Positions 17,026-26,025 of a stretch of DNA of 64,000 nt are shown here, one piece after another. This stretch comes from an uncultured Eubacteriales bacterium. GTDB lineage: Bacteria > Bacillota > Clostridia > Monoglobales > Monoglobaceae. The notes under the pieces were generated by a model, which did not search any database, had not been told where the DNA came from, and worked only from the letters and a program-made list of their open reading frames with translations. Position numbers and translations under genes: made by a program. The stretch lies in contig CATWQA010000006.1 of the NCBI GenBank assembly GCA_958352815.1, positions 16,455 to 80,454 on the forward strand, read 5' to 3'. Numbering within the stretch: the stretch's first letter is position 1; each line of letters begins with the position of its first letter.

Positions 17026-18228
17026 TTATTTATCATCAAGAGCAGCGCAGCCGGGAAGAATTTTACCCTCCAGCAGTTCCATTGAAGCGCCGCCGCCTGT
17101 TGAAATGTGGCTCATCTTATCGCCGAAGCCAAGATTGTTGATAGCAGCTGCGCTGTCGCCGCCGCCTATGATTGTTGTAGCGTCTGTGTCTGCCAGAGCC
17201 TGAGCCACGGCAACCGTACCCTTAGCCAAAATCGGGTTCTCGGACACGCCCATAGGTCCGTTCCAGATAACGGTCTTTGCTGTCTTAACGGTTTCCGCAA
17301 AGAGCGCTCTTGTCTCCTCGCCTATGTCAAGACCCATCTTGTTTGCGGGGATAGCGTCTGACTTAACTGTCTCAACAGGGATTTCCGCATCGATGGGATT
17401 GGGGAACTCGTCTGTAACGACCGTGTCAACGGGGAGCAGCAAAGTCTTGTTGAGCTTTTCAGCCTTTTCAATCATTTCCTTGCAGTAGTCAATCTTATCC
17501 TCATCAACCAGTGATGTTCCAACCTCACAGCCCTTTGCTTTGAGGAATGTGTACGCCATACCTCCGCCGATAATGAGAGTATCGCACTTTTCCAGGAGGT
17601 TTGAAATAACGTTCAGCTTATCCGAAACCTTTGCGCCGCCCAGAATAGCAACCAGAGGTCTTTCGGGGCTGTCAACAGCCTTGCCCAGGAAGTCCAGCTC
17701 CTTGCCCAGCAGGTAGCCTGAAACATTGGGGCTTAAGAACTCTGTCACGCCTACAGTTGAGCAGTGAGCCCTGTGCGCGCTGCCGAAGGCATCGTTTACA
17801 AACACCTCTGCCAGAGAAGCGAGCTCCTCACTGAAGTTCTTTTCGTTCTTAGTTTCTTCGGGTCTGAATCTTGTGTTTTGGAGAAGAACAACATCTCCGT
17901 CATTCATTGCGGCAACGGCAGCCTTTGCGTTCTCACCCACAACGTTGTCATCGTCGGCAAACACAACCTCTTTTCCCAGCTTCTCCGAAAGTCTCTTTGC
18001 AACGGGAGCCAGCGATAGGCTTTCAACAACCTGCCCCTTGGGCTTGCCCATGTGTGAGCAGAGAATAACCTTTGCGCCGTCGTCAACCAGCTTCTGTATT
18101 GTGGGCATAGCGCCGTTTATTCTGGTCTCGTCCGTAATCTCGCCGTCCTTAATGGGAACATTAAAGTCACAGCGAACCAGAACTTTCTTACCCTTTACCT
18201 GAATGTCGTCAATAGTTTTCTTATTCAT
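17026..18228 (-). CDS. pgk: Phosphoglycerate kinase
   Basis: Makes ATP from 1,3-bisphosphoglycerate. The 400-residue product has the standard length, with the N-terminal signature [10 protein letters not shown], substrate-loop CSHMGKPKG and C-terminal nucleotide region [13 protein letters not shown] then [20 protein letters not shown] precedes ATG 18228. First gene of the pgk-tpiA-gpmI operon, driven by a promoter at 18302-18330. Confidence 0.97.
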   Translation of the reverse strand: MNKKTIDDIQVKGKKVLVRCDFNVPIKDGEITDETRINGAMPTIQKLVDDGAKVILCSHMGKPKGQVVESLSLAPVAKRLSEKLGKEVVFADDDNVVGENAKAAVAAMNDGDVVLLQNTRFRPEETKNEKNFSEELASLAEVFVNDAFGSAHRAHCSTVGVTEFLSPNVSGYLLGKELDFLGKAVDSPERPLVAILGGAKVSDKLNVISNLLEKCDTLIIGGGMAYTFLKAKGCEVGTSLVDEDKIDYCKEMIEKAEKLNKTLLLPVDTVVTDEFPNPIDAEIPVETVKSDAIPANKMGLDIGEETRALFAETVKTAKTVIWNGPMGVSENPILAKGTVAVAQALADTDATTIIGGGDSAAAINNLGFGDKMSHISTGGGASMELLEGKILPGCAALDDK

Positions 18229-18301
18229 CGAGATACCTCCAAAAATATAAAATAATAATTTTTAACATAACAAATTTGGGGCATAATATGCCTGCTATGT
18301 A

Positions 18302-18330
18302 ATTTTACCCTATACATGAAAATTTATCAA
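18302..18330 (-). promoter_or_regulatory. Promoter of pgk-tpiA-gpmI
   Basis: On the minus strand TTGATA (18330-18325), a 17-nt spacer and TAAAAT (18307-18302). The pgk leader is about 70 nt. Confidence 0.7.
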
Positions 18331-18430
18331 GTGTTTTTTTCAAAAAATCATATCAAATTTACGTAAACCCTCACCGCATATTTTGTGAATTATTTAACAA
18401 TCCTTTTTGGCGCAAACAGGCTTTTACTCC

Positions 18431-18459
18431 TTGACATGAACTCAAAATTAAAGTATAAT
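18431..18459 (+). promoter_or_regulatory. Promoter of the PP2C-FHA pair
   Basis: Perfect consensus: TTGACA, 17-nt spacer, TATAAT, with the start codon 29 nt downstream. Confidence 0.9.
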
Positions 18460-18487
18460 ATTCCTATATGTGTAAGGAGAATGATTT

Positions 18488-19195
18488 ATGGATATTTCAT
18501 CATCCCGCAACGCCGGGAAGGTTGACGTAAACCGTGATTATCTCGGAATGCTTGAAGACGGCGGCTGCGGCTGCTTTGCGGTATGCGACGGTTCTCCCGG
18601 TTCTGCGGGAACGGATGAGGGTTCAAGCATCGTTATTGACTCAATGATGACGGACTTTAAGAACACCTCGGATGTGACGCGAGAGACTATTTTGGAATAC
18701 TTCAAAAATGCGGACGAGAAGCTTTGGGATTTGACCCGCAGCAATGGGGATAAGGAGTACAGAGCCTCTGCCGCTCTGGTGCTCACTGACGGGAACTATC
18801 TTATTTGCGGACATTTGGGTAACTGCCGCATGTACTATTTGAGCGAGAACTATTTGCAGTACATCACCCCGGATCACTCTCTTGCGTACCTGGCTCACAG
18901 TCAGGGCAAGTTCCGTTTTCCCGGGATCAGAAAAAGCGAGGACAGGCGAAAGCTGACGGCATATCTGGGTGCGGATCCCATGTGCGAGGCGGAGACGATC
19001 ACTCCCATAGTTCTGCGGAAGGGCGATGGGGTTCTGCTCTGCACGGACGGGTTCTGGGAGGGCATTACCGAACGGCAGGTGGAGAGAACTCTGAAGCGTT
19101 CAAAATCCTCCTCCGAATGGCTGAGAAAAATGCTTAAAATAATCAGGAAGAACCCGCCTGAAGATAGCTACAGCGCTATTACAATTATATTTTAA
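18488..19195 (+). CDS. PP2C-family serine/threonine protein phosphatase
   Basis: A 235-residue metal-dependent phosphatase. Conserved acidic positions are seen in VNRDYLG, FAVCDGSPG, LLCTDGFWEGI and the C-terminal EDSYSAITI; GHLGNCRMYYL matches PP2C motif 5/6. The start is ATG 18488 with TAAGGAG upstream. An FHA-domain gene follows 14 bp later, so the pair likely works in phospho-Thr signalling: one removes the mark and the other binds it. No Hanks-type kinase is in the window, so the partner kinase must be elsewhere. Confidence 0.88.
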   Translation: MDISSSRNAGKVDVNRDYLGMLEDGGCGCFAVCDGSPGSAGTDEGSSIVIDSMMTDFKNTSDVTRETILEYFKNADEKLWDLTRSNGDKEYRASAALVLTDGNYLICGHLGNCRMYYLSENYLQYITPDHSLAYLAHSQGKFRFPGIRKSEDRRKLTAYLGADPMCEAETITPIVLRKGDGVLLCTDGFWEGITERQVERTLKRSKSSSEWLRKMLKIIRKNPPEDSYSAITIIF

Positions 19196-19209
19196 AGGAG
19201 ATTACCGGC

Positions 19210-19845
19210 ATGAATATATTATACTATATTTTATTGGTTGCAGGCGGACTTTTCCTAATATCTATGCTGCTTATTTGTATCGGTCTGTTTCACACTCCGA
19301 AGCCCAAAGTCGAACCGGAGGAATATATGCCGCCGGTTACGGGCGGTTCAAGACGGCTTGCGGAGCCTAAAGATTTTGACGATGATGAGGAGGAATATGC
19401 GGACGCAGACGATGAGCCCGATGAGGAATATTCCGACACAGGCGATGAGCCTGACGAGGAGCAGCCTGAGCCCGATGTGGATGCAGAAGATGAGGATGCT
19501 TCCGAACCCGAACCCGAAAATGATGAGGAACAGGCTCCGATACCCGAGCCGAGCAACGGCATAGAGGTTGAGGTAACAGTTATAGACAACAACAAGACGT
19601 ATAAAGTTGTTGTTGACGACGAAGTCCTAATCGGCAGGAATCCACAGTGCGACGTGGTGGTAAACAAGCCCATGGTGTCCTCGGTGCACTGTGTTCTGAC
19701 CCGCGACGGCAAAAAGGTTATGATAGAGGATAACAACTCCACAAACGGAACCCTGCTCAACGGAAAGAAGCTCATGCACGTAATCGAGGTCAAGAACAAC
19801 GATGTTGTTACTCTGGGCGACCGATTGATACGAATAAATCTGTAG
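19210..19845 (+). CDS. Membrane-anchored FHA domain protein
   Basis: A 211-residue protein with one N-terminal membrane segment (IILLYYILLVAGG-like, residues 2-24), a very acidic Asp/Glu/Pro linker (about 45-115) and a C-terminal forkhead-associated domain (about 120-210). The FHA core motifs are VLIGRNPQCDVVV, SSVHC and NNSTNGTLLNGKKL, which recognise phosphothreonine. It is co-transcribed with the PP2C gene. The cytoplasmic FHA head on a charged tether suggests it recruits phosphoproteins to the membrane; that is inference. Confidence 0.9.
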   Translation: MNILYYILLVAGGLFLISMLLICIGLFHTPKPKVEPEEYMPPVTGGSRRLAEPKDFDDDEEEYADADDEPDEEYSDTGDEPDEEQPEPDVDAEDEDASEPEPENDEEQAPIPEPSNGIEVEVTVIDNNKTYKVVVDDEVLIGRNPQCDVVVNKPMVSSVHCVLTRDGKKVMIEDNNSTNGTLLNGKKLMHVIEVKNNDVVTLGDRLIRINL

Positions 19846-19868
19846 CAGTTAGGCACAGAAACTTTTTA

Positions 19869-19900
19869 ATAGCCGCTTGAATAATCAGCGGCTATTATTT
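19869..19900 (+). terminator. Terminator after the FHA gene
   Basis: TAGCCGCT and AGCGGCTA pair across a 9-nt loop, followed by a T-rich tract. Confidence 0.8.
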
Positions 19901-19939
19901 TCTAAATAAAATTACTATACAGAACAGGAGGAATAATAA

Positions 19940-21373
19940 TTGGCAAAAATACTGACTAATGACATGACAGTGGGCAATCCCACGAGACACATTATAAAGT
20001 TCACAGTACCGCTCCTTATAGGCAACATTTTCCAGGTGCTGTACAACATGGTAGACACTATTATAGTAGGACGTACAATCAGCGTTGAGGCTCTGGCGGC
20101 CGTGGGCGCGGCAGGAGCCATAATGTTCTTAATCGTCGGCTTCGCCACGGGCTTTACCAACGGTCTTTCAATCATTGTCGCCCAGAGATTCGGGGCAAAC
20201 GACATGGCAGGCGTCCGCAGAAGCGTAGGCATGGGTATATATCTCTCGGCTGCCGCCTCTGTGGTTATTACCGCCGTCAGCGTGCTTTCGGCGCGGGCGT
20301 TGCTAAGGTTCATGCAGACGCCGGATAATATAATTGACGACTCGTATAACTACATAATTGTTATTTACGGCGGTATTACCTTTCAGGTGTTTTACAATTA
20401 CATATCCTGCGTTATCCGCGCCCTGGGCGACAGTAAAACTCCGCTCTACTTCCTGCTCATCTCCTCGGTGATAAACATAGTTCTTGACCTGGTGTTTATC
20501 ATCAACTTCCATATGGGAGTTGCGGGAGCGGGCTTTGCAACAATTATAGCCCAAGCGGTTTCAGGGCTGCTGTGCCTGATATATGTGGCAAAAAAGTTTC
20601 CCGAGCTGCATCTAAAGAAGAAGGATTTTAAGTGGGACTCAAAGTTCGCCCTTCGCCACCTGACCTTAGCCGTTCCCATGGCTTTTCAGATGTCGGTTAC
20701 CGCCATCGGCGTTATGGTGGTGCAGTCGGTGCTGAACTCCTTTGGTTCCACGGTTATTGCCGGATACACAGCGGCAAACAAAATCGAACAGCTTGTATCT
20801 CAGCCCCAGATTTCTTTCGGAGTGACAATGGCAACCTACGTAGGTCAAAACTACGGCGCAATGCGGGAGGACAGGATTAAACAGGGCGTCAACAAATGCA
20901 CGCTTATTATACTGGGGCTCACTCTTGTAGTGGTGGCGATTGTGCTTATATTTGCAAGACCCATAGCGGGCATCTTCCTTGACTCCTCAGCCGACGCCGC
21001 TCTGCGGGAAAATGTTGTCTACTACACTAAGATGTACTTCTATGTTGCCGGTGTATTCTACTTTGCTCTGGCGCTGCTGTTCGTCTACCGAAACAGCCTG
21101 CAGGGCATGGGAAATTCCGGAATTGTTCTCTGCGGCAGCGCAGTTGAGCTTATCGCCAGAATAGTACTGTCTCTGGTTCTGTCAAAGACCCTTACCGCAG
21201 CCTACGGAGAGCTCCCCGGCTATCTGGGAGTGTGCGCAGCAGGACCCATTGCGTGGCTGTCCGCCTGCATATTGTTTATGGTTTCATACAGGGAAAATAT
21301 CAAAAAGCTGCCTGAGGTTTTCAGAAAACAACGGGAATTTAATGAATACGACAAGCTGGCAACCGACGAGTAA
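19940..21373 (+). CDS. MATE-family efflux transporter
   Basis: A 477-residue polytopic membrane protein with about twelve helices arranged as two halves. The first half opens with the family pattern IIKFTVPLLIGNIFQVLYNMVDTIIVGR, the second with TLAVPMAFQMSVTAIGVMVVQSVLN. MATE proteins export cationic compounds using Na+ or H+. The start is TTG 19940 with AGGAGG upstream. The cargo cannot be told. It is followed 24 bp later by a YeiH-type gene. A second MATE gene lies at 38652. Confidence 0.92.
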   Translation: MAKILTNDMTVGNPTRHIIKFTVPLLIGNIFQVLYNMVDTIIVGRTISVEALAAVGAAGAIMFLIVGFATGFTNGLSIIVAQRFGANDMAGVRRSVGMGIYLSAAASVVITAVSVLSARALLRFMQTPDNIIDDSYNYIIVIYGGITFQVFYNYISCVIRALGDSKTPLYFLLISSVINIVLDLVFIINFHMGVAGAGFATIIAQAVSGLLCLIYVAKKFPELHLKKKDFKWDSKFALRHLTLAVPMAFQMSVTAIGVMVVQSVLNSFGSTVIAGYTAANKIEQLVSQPQISFGVTMATYVGQNYGAMREDRIKQGVNKCTLIILGLTLVVVAIVLIFARPIAGIFLDSSADAALRENVVYYTKMYFYVAGVFYFALALLFVYRNSLQGMGNSGIVLCGSAVELIARIVLSLVLSKTLTAAYGELPGYLGVCAAGPIAWLSACILFMVSYRENIKKLPEVFRKQREFNEYDKLATDE

Positions 21374-21397
21374 TATTTAAATTAAAAGGAGAAAGTT

Positions 21398-22435
21398 ATG
21401 AAGAATTTAAAAGAAAGTCTTTGGGGAATTGCCCTGTGCCTTTTAATAGCCGTCCCTTCTTATATTTTGGGAACATTTTTCCCCATTATCGGAGGCCCGG
21501 TTTTCGGCATCATTATAGGCATGATTATCACTGTTTTTTACAAGAATAAAGCCAAAACTCAAACGGGAATAACCTTTACGTCAAAGAAGATACTGCAATA
21601 CGCCGTTATCCTGCTGGGCTTCGGCATGAATTTGAGCAGTATAGCCAAAACAGGCGCCCAGTCCCTGCCTATTATTATTTCAACCATTTCCATATCGCTG
21701 ATTGTGTCCTTTGTTCTGTTCAAGGTCGTGCATATTCAGCCTAAGATTGCGACCTTAATAGGGGTTGGCTCGTCAATCTGCGGCGGCTCTGCAATTGCCG
21801 CCACAGCACCTGTTATAGATGCGGACGATGAGGAAATAGCCCAGTCAATCTCGGTTATATTTTTGTTTAACATAATCGCCGCCTTGATCTTCCCAACCTT
21901 GGGCTCGGTGCTTGGTCTGTCTAATGAGGGCTTCGGTCTGTTCGCGGGAACCGCAATTAACGACACCTCATCGGTTACAGCCGCCGCCACAGCTTGGGAC
22001 GGCATTCACGGCAGCAATACACTGGACGCCGCAACGGTCGTAAAGCTGACCAGAACACTGGCGATTATCCCCATAACTTTGGTGCTTGCGGTTTACAGGA
22101 CGAAAAAAGAAAAATCCGGCGAGGGAACCCGCGTCAGCATAAAGAGCATTTTCCCGTTTTTTATACTGTACTTCGTGCTGGCGTCCGTAATAACCACTGT
22201 GTTTTACGCCCTATTCCCAAGCGGCGCTGTTCATGACGGCGGCGCAGCAGTGTTCGGCTTTTTAAAGAATTTAAGCAAGTTCTTTATCGTTATGGCAATG
22301 TCCGCCATCGGTCTTAATACGGATATAGTCAAGCTGGTAAAGTCGGGCGGAAAACCTATTTTCCTGGGGCTGTGCTGCTGGATTTCCATAATAGCGGTGA
22401 GCCTTGCAATGCAGCACTTTCTGGGAATACTGTAA
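21398..22435 (+). CDS. YeiH-family putative sulfate exporter
   Basis: A 345-residue membrane protein of the UPF0324/YeiH family with about ten helices. Visible signatures are [53 protein letters not shown] and [15 protein letters not shown]. The family is annotated as putative sulfate exporters on limited evidence. AAAGGAG precedes ATG 21398; the gene probably shares the MATE transcript. A terminator-like repeat follows. Confidence 0.9.
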   Translation: MKNLKESLWGIALCLLIAVPSYILGTFFPIIGGPVFGIIIGMIITVFYKNKAKTQTGITFTSKKILQYAVILLGFGMNLSSIAKTGAQSLPIIISTISISLIVSFVLFKVVHIQPKIATLIGVGSSICGGSAIAATAPVIDADDEEIAQSISVIFLFNIIAALIFPTLGSVLGLSNEGFGLFAGTAINDTSSVTAAATAWDGIHGSNTLDAATVVKLTRTLAIIPITLVLAVYRTKKEKSGEGTRVSIKSIFPFFILYFVLASVITTVFYALFPSGAVHDGGAAVFGFLKNLSKFFIVMAMSAIGLNTDIVKLVKSGGKPIFLGLCCWISIIAVSLAMQHFLGIL

Positions 22436-22468
22436 TTACTTTTAGTAATCCAATCCAATTTAAAAAAT

Positions 22469-22512
22469 CAACGGCTTAATCCATAAAAACGGGTTGAGCC
22501 GTTTTTATTTTT
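22469..22512 (+). terminator. Terminator after yeiH-like gene (dispersed repeat copy 2)
   Basis: CAACGGCTTAATCC and GGGTTGAGCCGTTT form a stem followed by a long T run. It is a copy of the element at 2784-2817 and 38377-38410. Confidence 0.88.
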
Positions 22513-22880
22513 TTTGAAAGCTCTGTTTTCTGATTCTATTGAAGATTTGCTGTCTATTTTTTAAATATATTCAGCAGTTGAGTATATTTTGGTGGTTTGA
22601 CCACTAGTTTTACGTAGTTGCTGTTCTTAACATATCGTTTACAAAGTATTTTATCACCAATTATTATTTCAATTACTATCATTGTAACTTCTTTGTTTTA
22701 TATCGAGTTATCGCTGTAAGGCGTTATGATATTTATAATATCGCTAATCGCAAGAGGTGATTATTCATAATTTAATTCTAATGGTATTTTCAAAAATATT
22801 ATGGTGCGATATTGACAATAGATATGTTATATATTATACTTTTAATAATAAAAATTGTTTTATATATTCGTTAAATAGTA
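22513..22880. other. AT-rich intergenic DNA with one promoter
   Basis: No gene is supported. A strong promoter at 22812-22840 points right into the 280-bp repeat and on toward the recombinase gene. Confidence 0.5.
22812..22840 (+). promoter_or_regulatory. Promoter reading into the 280-bp repeat
   Basis: TTGACA, 17-nt spacer, TATACT. The transcript would contain the whole structured repeat, about 520 nt upstream of the recombinase start. Confidence 0.65.
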
Positions 22881-23160
22881 TTTAAATTGGAGCAACGCTC
22901 CGCTTTGCTTGCAAGGAGCGGAGCTTGCGATCGATTGCAAGCTGTAAAGGGAGCGTTAGCTCCTCAGGGTTTCAGTGGGAGATTATAGCTCCCACTGAAA
23001 TTCTGAAATGGAACCCACCTTAGGGTTCCCCAAAAATCACCGATTTTTGGGGATAGAGGAGAAACGACGCAGCGGTGTGATGGATTTTATTTACATAAAA
23101 TCTGAACATAGCGAAGTCCGTTTCGTCGCAGAGGCGGGGGACATCTTTGCATGGGTTATA
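22881..23160. repeat. 280-bp dispersed inverted repeat, right copy
   Basis: Reverse complement of 8071-8349, with one extra base. It contains the same chain of hairpins, including GGAGAAACGACGCAGCGG followed by two stems also seen in a different form at 58911-58983. Confidence 0.93.
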
Positions 23161-23290
23161 TTAAAGGTGGTGGACATTTGTGGTTAAAAATAGTAGGTGT
23201 GGATTTGAAATATGAAAATGTAATGTTAGTTATTTGATATTTTTTGAGTGTGTTGTGGTTTTTGTTTATGATAACTGATTGTATCGTATA

Positions 23291-23319
23291 TTGACAAATT
23301 GCTTTAGATATATTATGTA
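23291..23319 (+). promoter_or_regulatory. Possible promoter of the recombinase gene
   Basis: TTGACA with a 17-nt spacer to a weak TATGTA. The start codon is 44 nt further on. The -10 is poor, so this is tentative. Confidence 0.4.
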
Positions 23320-23362
23320 TTCTGCGTATGAGGGTTATAATATATTTAAGGAGATGATTAAT

Positions 23363-24202
23363 ATGAAAGTTTTAACAGAAAAAAAGATTGCAGAATTTAG
23401 GGAATATCTCATAACTGAGGAAAAAAGTAAAGCAACTCTTGAGAAGTATATAAGAGACGTTAATGCGTTTATGGGTTGGGTTGACGGCAGAGAGGTTGAT
23501 AAGACGCTTGTTTTAAAGTATAAGGATGTATTGATTGAATCATATGCTCCGACAAGTGTAAATTCAATCTTATCATCGTTAAACAGCCTTTTCTGTTTTT
23601 TAGAATGGTTTGACTGCAAAGTGAAAACTATTAAAATTCAACGTCAGATTTTTGCACCAAGCGATAGGGAATTGACCAGGGAAGAGTATGGACGTCTGCT
23701 TAGAGCAGCGGAACATGTGTCAAATAAGCGACTGTACTATCTCATACAAACGATATGCGCTACAGGGATCAGGGTTTCTGAGTTAAAATATATTACGGTC
23801 GAAGCTGTCAGAAAGGGTGCGGCGGATGTAAATTGCAAGTGTAAACGAAGAAAGGTATGGCTGCCGCGGCAATTGTGCGAAATGCTCCGTAAGTATATAT
23901 CAGAAAAACACATACACAAAGGAAGCGTTTTTGTGAGCAGGAGCGGCAGGCCTCTTGATAGAAGCAATATCTGGAAAATGCTAAAAGCGCTTTGCGAGAA
24001 AGCAGGTGTATCGAGGGATAAGGTATTTCCTCACAATCTTAGACATTTATTTGCAAGAACTCACTATTCCATTCAAAAGGATATAATCAGACTTGCTGAT
24101 ATACTTGGTCACAGCAGTGTGAACACAACAAGAATATATACAATCGAATCCGGAGAAGTTCACAGACAACAAGTACAGCAACTAGGTCTTTTACGGTATT
24201 AA
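23363..24202 (+). CDS. Tyrosine recombinase, candidate DNA invertase
   Basis: A 279-residue site-specific recombinase. An N-terminal SAM-like core-binding domain (about 1-90, with TLEKYIRDVNAFMGW) precedes the catalytic domain. The active residues are visible: Arg in ATGIRVSEL, HNLRH (His and Arg), LGHSS (second His) and the nucleophile Tyr in TRIYT. I start at ATG 23363, which follows AAGGAG; upstream in-frame codons lack support. The small size, without phage or transposon genes nearby, fits the invertase class that flips promoters. Directly downstream is a segment bounded by 18-bp inverted repeats and holding a promoter. Acting on that segment is an inference. Confidence 0.9.
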   Translation: MKVLTEKKIAEFREYLITEEKSKATLEKYIRDVNAFMGWVDGREVDKTLVLKYKDVLIESYAPTSVNSILSSLNSLFCFLEWFDCKVKTIKIQRQIFAPSDRELTREEYGRLLRAAEHVSNKRLYYLIQTICATGIRVSELKYITVEAVRKGAADVNCKCKRRKVWLPRQLCEMLRKYISEKHIHKGSVFVSRSGRPLDRSNIWKMLKALCEKAGVSRDKVFPHNLRHLFARTHYSIQKDIIRLADILGHSSVNTTRIYTIESGEVHRQQVQQLGLLRY

Positions 24203-24215
24203 AAAACCACATACC

Positions 24216-24233
24216 ACATAATGTAAATTATGT
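24216..24233. repeat. 18-bp inverted repeat, left arm of second candidate invertible element
   Basis: ACATAAT-GTAA-ATTATGT; with flanking TACC/GGTA it forms a 26-nt palindrome at 24212-24237. The exact reverse complement of the 18 bp, with the 4-nt centre reversed, is at 24542-24559. It lies 14 bp after the recombinase stop codon and could also act as its terminator hairpin. Confidence 0.8.
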
Positions 24234-24263
24234 GGTAAATTGAACCGAAAACCTTTTTGTAGA

Positions 24264-24292
24264 ATTATATCATTTAATAAGCTTTTTGTCAA
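24264..24292 (-). promoter_or_regulatory. Consensus promoter inside the segment, pointing away from the 24.6-38.2 kb operon
   Basis: On the minus strand TTGACA (24292-24287), a 17-nt spacer and TATAAT (24269-24264): a perfect match. It faces the 3' end of the recombinase gene, with no minus-strand gene to serve. After inversion its -10 would lie at about 24506-24511 on the plus strand, giving a leader of about 140 nt to the VTC gene. Confidence 0.8.
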
Positions 24293-24429
24293 TAATTTGT
24301 AATAAACTAACAAGAAAAAATTTTGTAATAAACCATTATCAAGCTAACAATGCAATTAATTTGCAAGAAATGGTAATAAGATATTGATAATTGTAATACA
24401 TATCAAATAAAAAAATTAATAAATCACAT

Positions 24430-24474
24430 CGCAAAAAGACCCATATACGCTATTATAATATGGGTCTTTTTGCG
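24430..24474. terminator. Strong terminator inside the candidate invertible segment
   Basis: CGCAAAAAGACCCATAT and ATATGGGTCTTTTTGCG form a 17-bp stem. In the present orientation it would block read-through from the recombinase gene into the operon; after inversion it would lie behind the promoter. Confidence 0.85.
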
Positions 24475-24541
24475 GTTGCCGAAATCAGGCTGTTAACTTT
24501 ACGTTTTTGACAATTCGCTGCAGTAACGGTAGTTATTTATT

Positions 24542-24559
24542 ACATAATTTACATTATGT
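24542..24559. repeat. 18-bp inverted repeat, right arm of second candidate invertible element
   Basis: Reverse complement of 24216-24233, itself the centre of a perfect 34-nt palindrome (24534-24567). A TATAAT further right at about 24616 has no good -35, so the operon lacks an obvious fixed promoter. Confidence 0.8.
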
Positions 24560-24656
24560 AATAAATACATAGTATATATATTTACGATAAATTATCTATA
24601 AATATTTGAAATAGTATATAATTAAATTTATAAAAAGGTGTTGTGGAGTGGTATGC

Positions 24657-25325
24657 GTGAAGTATAGACATGAGTATAAGTGTTATGTTAATCCGGTGGA
24701 TTTAGCGGAATTACGTTCGCGAATAAGGCGGGTGATGCAGCATGATAAATATGCGCTGGATGATGGAAACTATACAGTTAAGAGCATGTATTTTGATAAT
24801 TATTTAGATAAAGCTTTAAGAGAAAAGCAAGATGGTGTGGATGAAAGAGAAAAGTATAGAATACGATATTACAACGATGATATTTCGTTTATAAGGTTAG
24901 AAAAAAAGAGTAAGAAAAATGGAATGTGCCGAAAGCAATCATCGAAAATATCCATTGATTTTTGCGAGAATATAATTGCAAGTAAGCCGTTTAACATACT
25001 TGATTATGAAAGTGATATTATAAAAGAATTTAATATAAAACGACGAACCCAGCTGCTCAGACCTAAAAACATAGTAATTTATGAGCGGGAAGCATTTGTG
25101 TATGAACCGGGAAATGTACGTGTGACATTTGATACGAATATAAGGGGAAGTTACAATATCAATCATTTTCTAAAACCGGATATTACCGCAATACATCTGT
25201 TGCAAGCAGGGATTTTAGAGATTAAATGGGATGAATTTTTACCGCAGTTTATACGAGATATTATTCAACTAAAAAATAGGCATATTACATCTTTTTCTAA
25301 ATATGCAGCCACGAGATTTATATAA
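24657..25325 (+). CDS. VTC domain protein (polyphosphate polymerase-like)
   Basis: A 222-residue cytoplasmic protein with a VTC/CYTH-type tunnel fold. KYRHEYKCYV at the start, SMYFDNYLDKALREK, REKYRIRYYN, IRLEKKSK and the final EIKWDEFLP match the basic and acidic residues that line the tunnel in the yeast polyphosphate polymerase family. The start is probably GTG 24657 (GGAG 8 nt before, family-like MKYRHEYK); GTG 24648 is possible. Bacterial VTC genes commonly precede DUF4956 and CotH or Cthe_2159 genes, as here. Whether it makes polyphosphate is untested. First gene of a ten-gene operon. Confidence 0.88.
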   Translation: MKYRHEYKCYVNPVDLAELRSRIRRVMQHDKYALDDGNYTVKSMYFDNYLDKALREKQDGVDEREKYRIRYYNDDISFIRLEKKSKKNGMCRKQSSKISIDFCENIIASKPFNILDYESDIIKEFNIKRRTQLLRPKNIVIYEREAFVYEPGNVRVTFDTNIRGSYNINHFLKPDITAIHLLQAGILEIKWDEFLPQFIRDIIQLKNRHITSFSKYAATRFI

Positions 25326-25342
25326 TGAGAGGAGAGTTAAAG

Positions 25343-26011
25343 ATGACTTTTAATGATATTTTTAAAACAAATTTTTTGGAAAAAGTCAATTCATTTTCTA
25401 TTATTGATTCGGTAGTCGTGCTATCATTAGCATTTATAATTGGGTTGTTTATATTTGTAATTTACAGAAAAACCTATTCGGGCGTTATGTACAATTTGGG
25501 TTTCGGTGTTTCGCTGATAGGATTATCAATGATAACCGCGTTTGTTATTTTGGCGGTAACATCGAACGTGGTGTTGTCCCTCGGCATGGTGGGCGCATTA
25601 TCTATTGTCAGATTTAGAACAGCTATAAAAGAGCCTATGGATATAGTGTTTTTATTTTGGTCTCTTGCCTCAGGAATTGTTTTAGGAGCAGGACTGATAC
25701 CGTTAGCGGTAATCGGAACTGTAATTATCGGTATCATTATTACAATATTTGCAAATGTAAAATATAAAGATACTCCTTATATATTAGTTGTGAATTTAGA
25801 GGCGGGTTCTGTTGATAAAATAGAAGACGTTGTTAAACGAAATACAAAAAAATATCTTTTAAAGTCAAAAGTATCAAATGAAGTTTGCAGCGAGCTTATA
25901 TATGAGGTCAGAGTAAAGAACAAAGACTGCAGCGTTGTTGACAGATTGTTGATGGAAAAAGGCGTTAGCCAGGCGACGTTAGTGAGCTATAATGGTGAAT
26001 ATATGTCATAA
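25343..26011 (+). CDS. DUF4956 membrane protein
   Basis: A 222-residue protein with four membrane segments (about residues 20-135: SVVVLSLAFIIGLFIFVIY, YNLGFGVSLIGLSMITAFVI, VVLSLGMVGALSIVRF, IVLGAGLIPLAVIGTVIIG) and a C-terminal cytoplasmic domain of about 85 residues. The conserved GALSIVRFRTAIKEP motif is diagnostic for DUF4956. I use ATG 25343, preceded by GAGAGGAGAG. It lies 17 bp after the VTC gene and 14 bp before the carbohydrate-binding gene. DUF4956 and VTC are almost always neighbours; the function of the pair is not known. Confidence 0.9.
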   Translation: MTFNDIFKTNFLEKVNSFSIIDSVVVLSLAFIIGLFIFVIYRKTYSGVMYNLGFGVSLIGLSMITAFVILAVTSNVVLSLGMVGALSIVRFRTAIKEPMDIVFLFWSLASGIVLGAGLIPLAVIGTVIIGIIITIFANVKYKDTPYILVVNLEAGSVDKIEDVVKRNTKKYLLKSKVSNEVCSELIYEVRVKNKDCSVVDRLLMEKGVSQATLVSYNGEYMS

Positions 26012-26025
26012 TAACGGAGAGCGCT

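Noticed and set aside
8071..23160. Composite transposon bounded by the 280-bp repeats
   Set aside because: The repeats encode no transposase, and the interior holds housekeeping glycolysis and tRNA genes.
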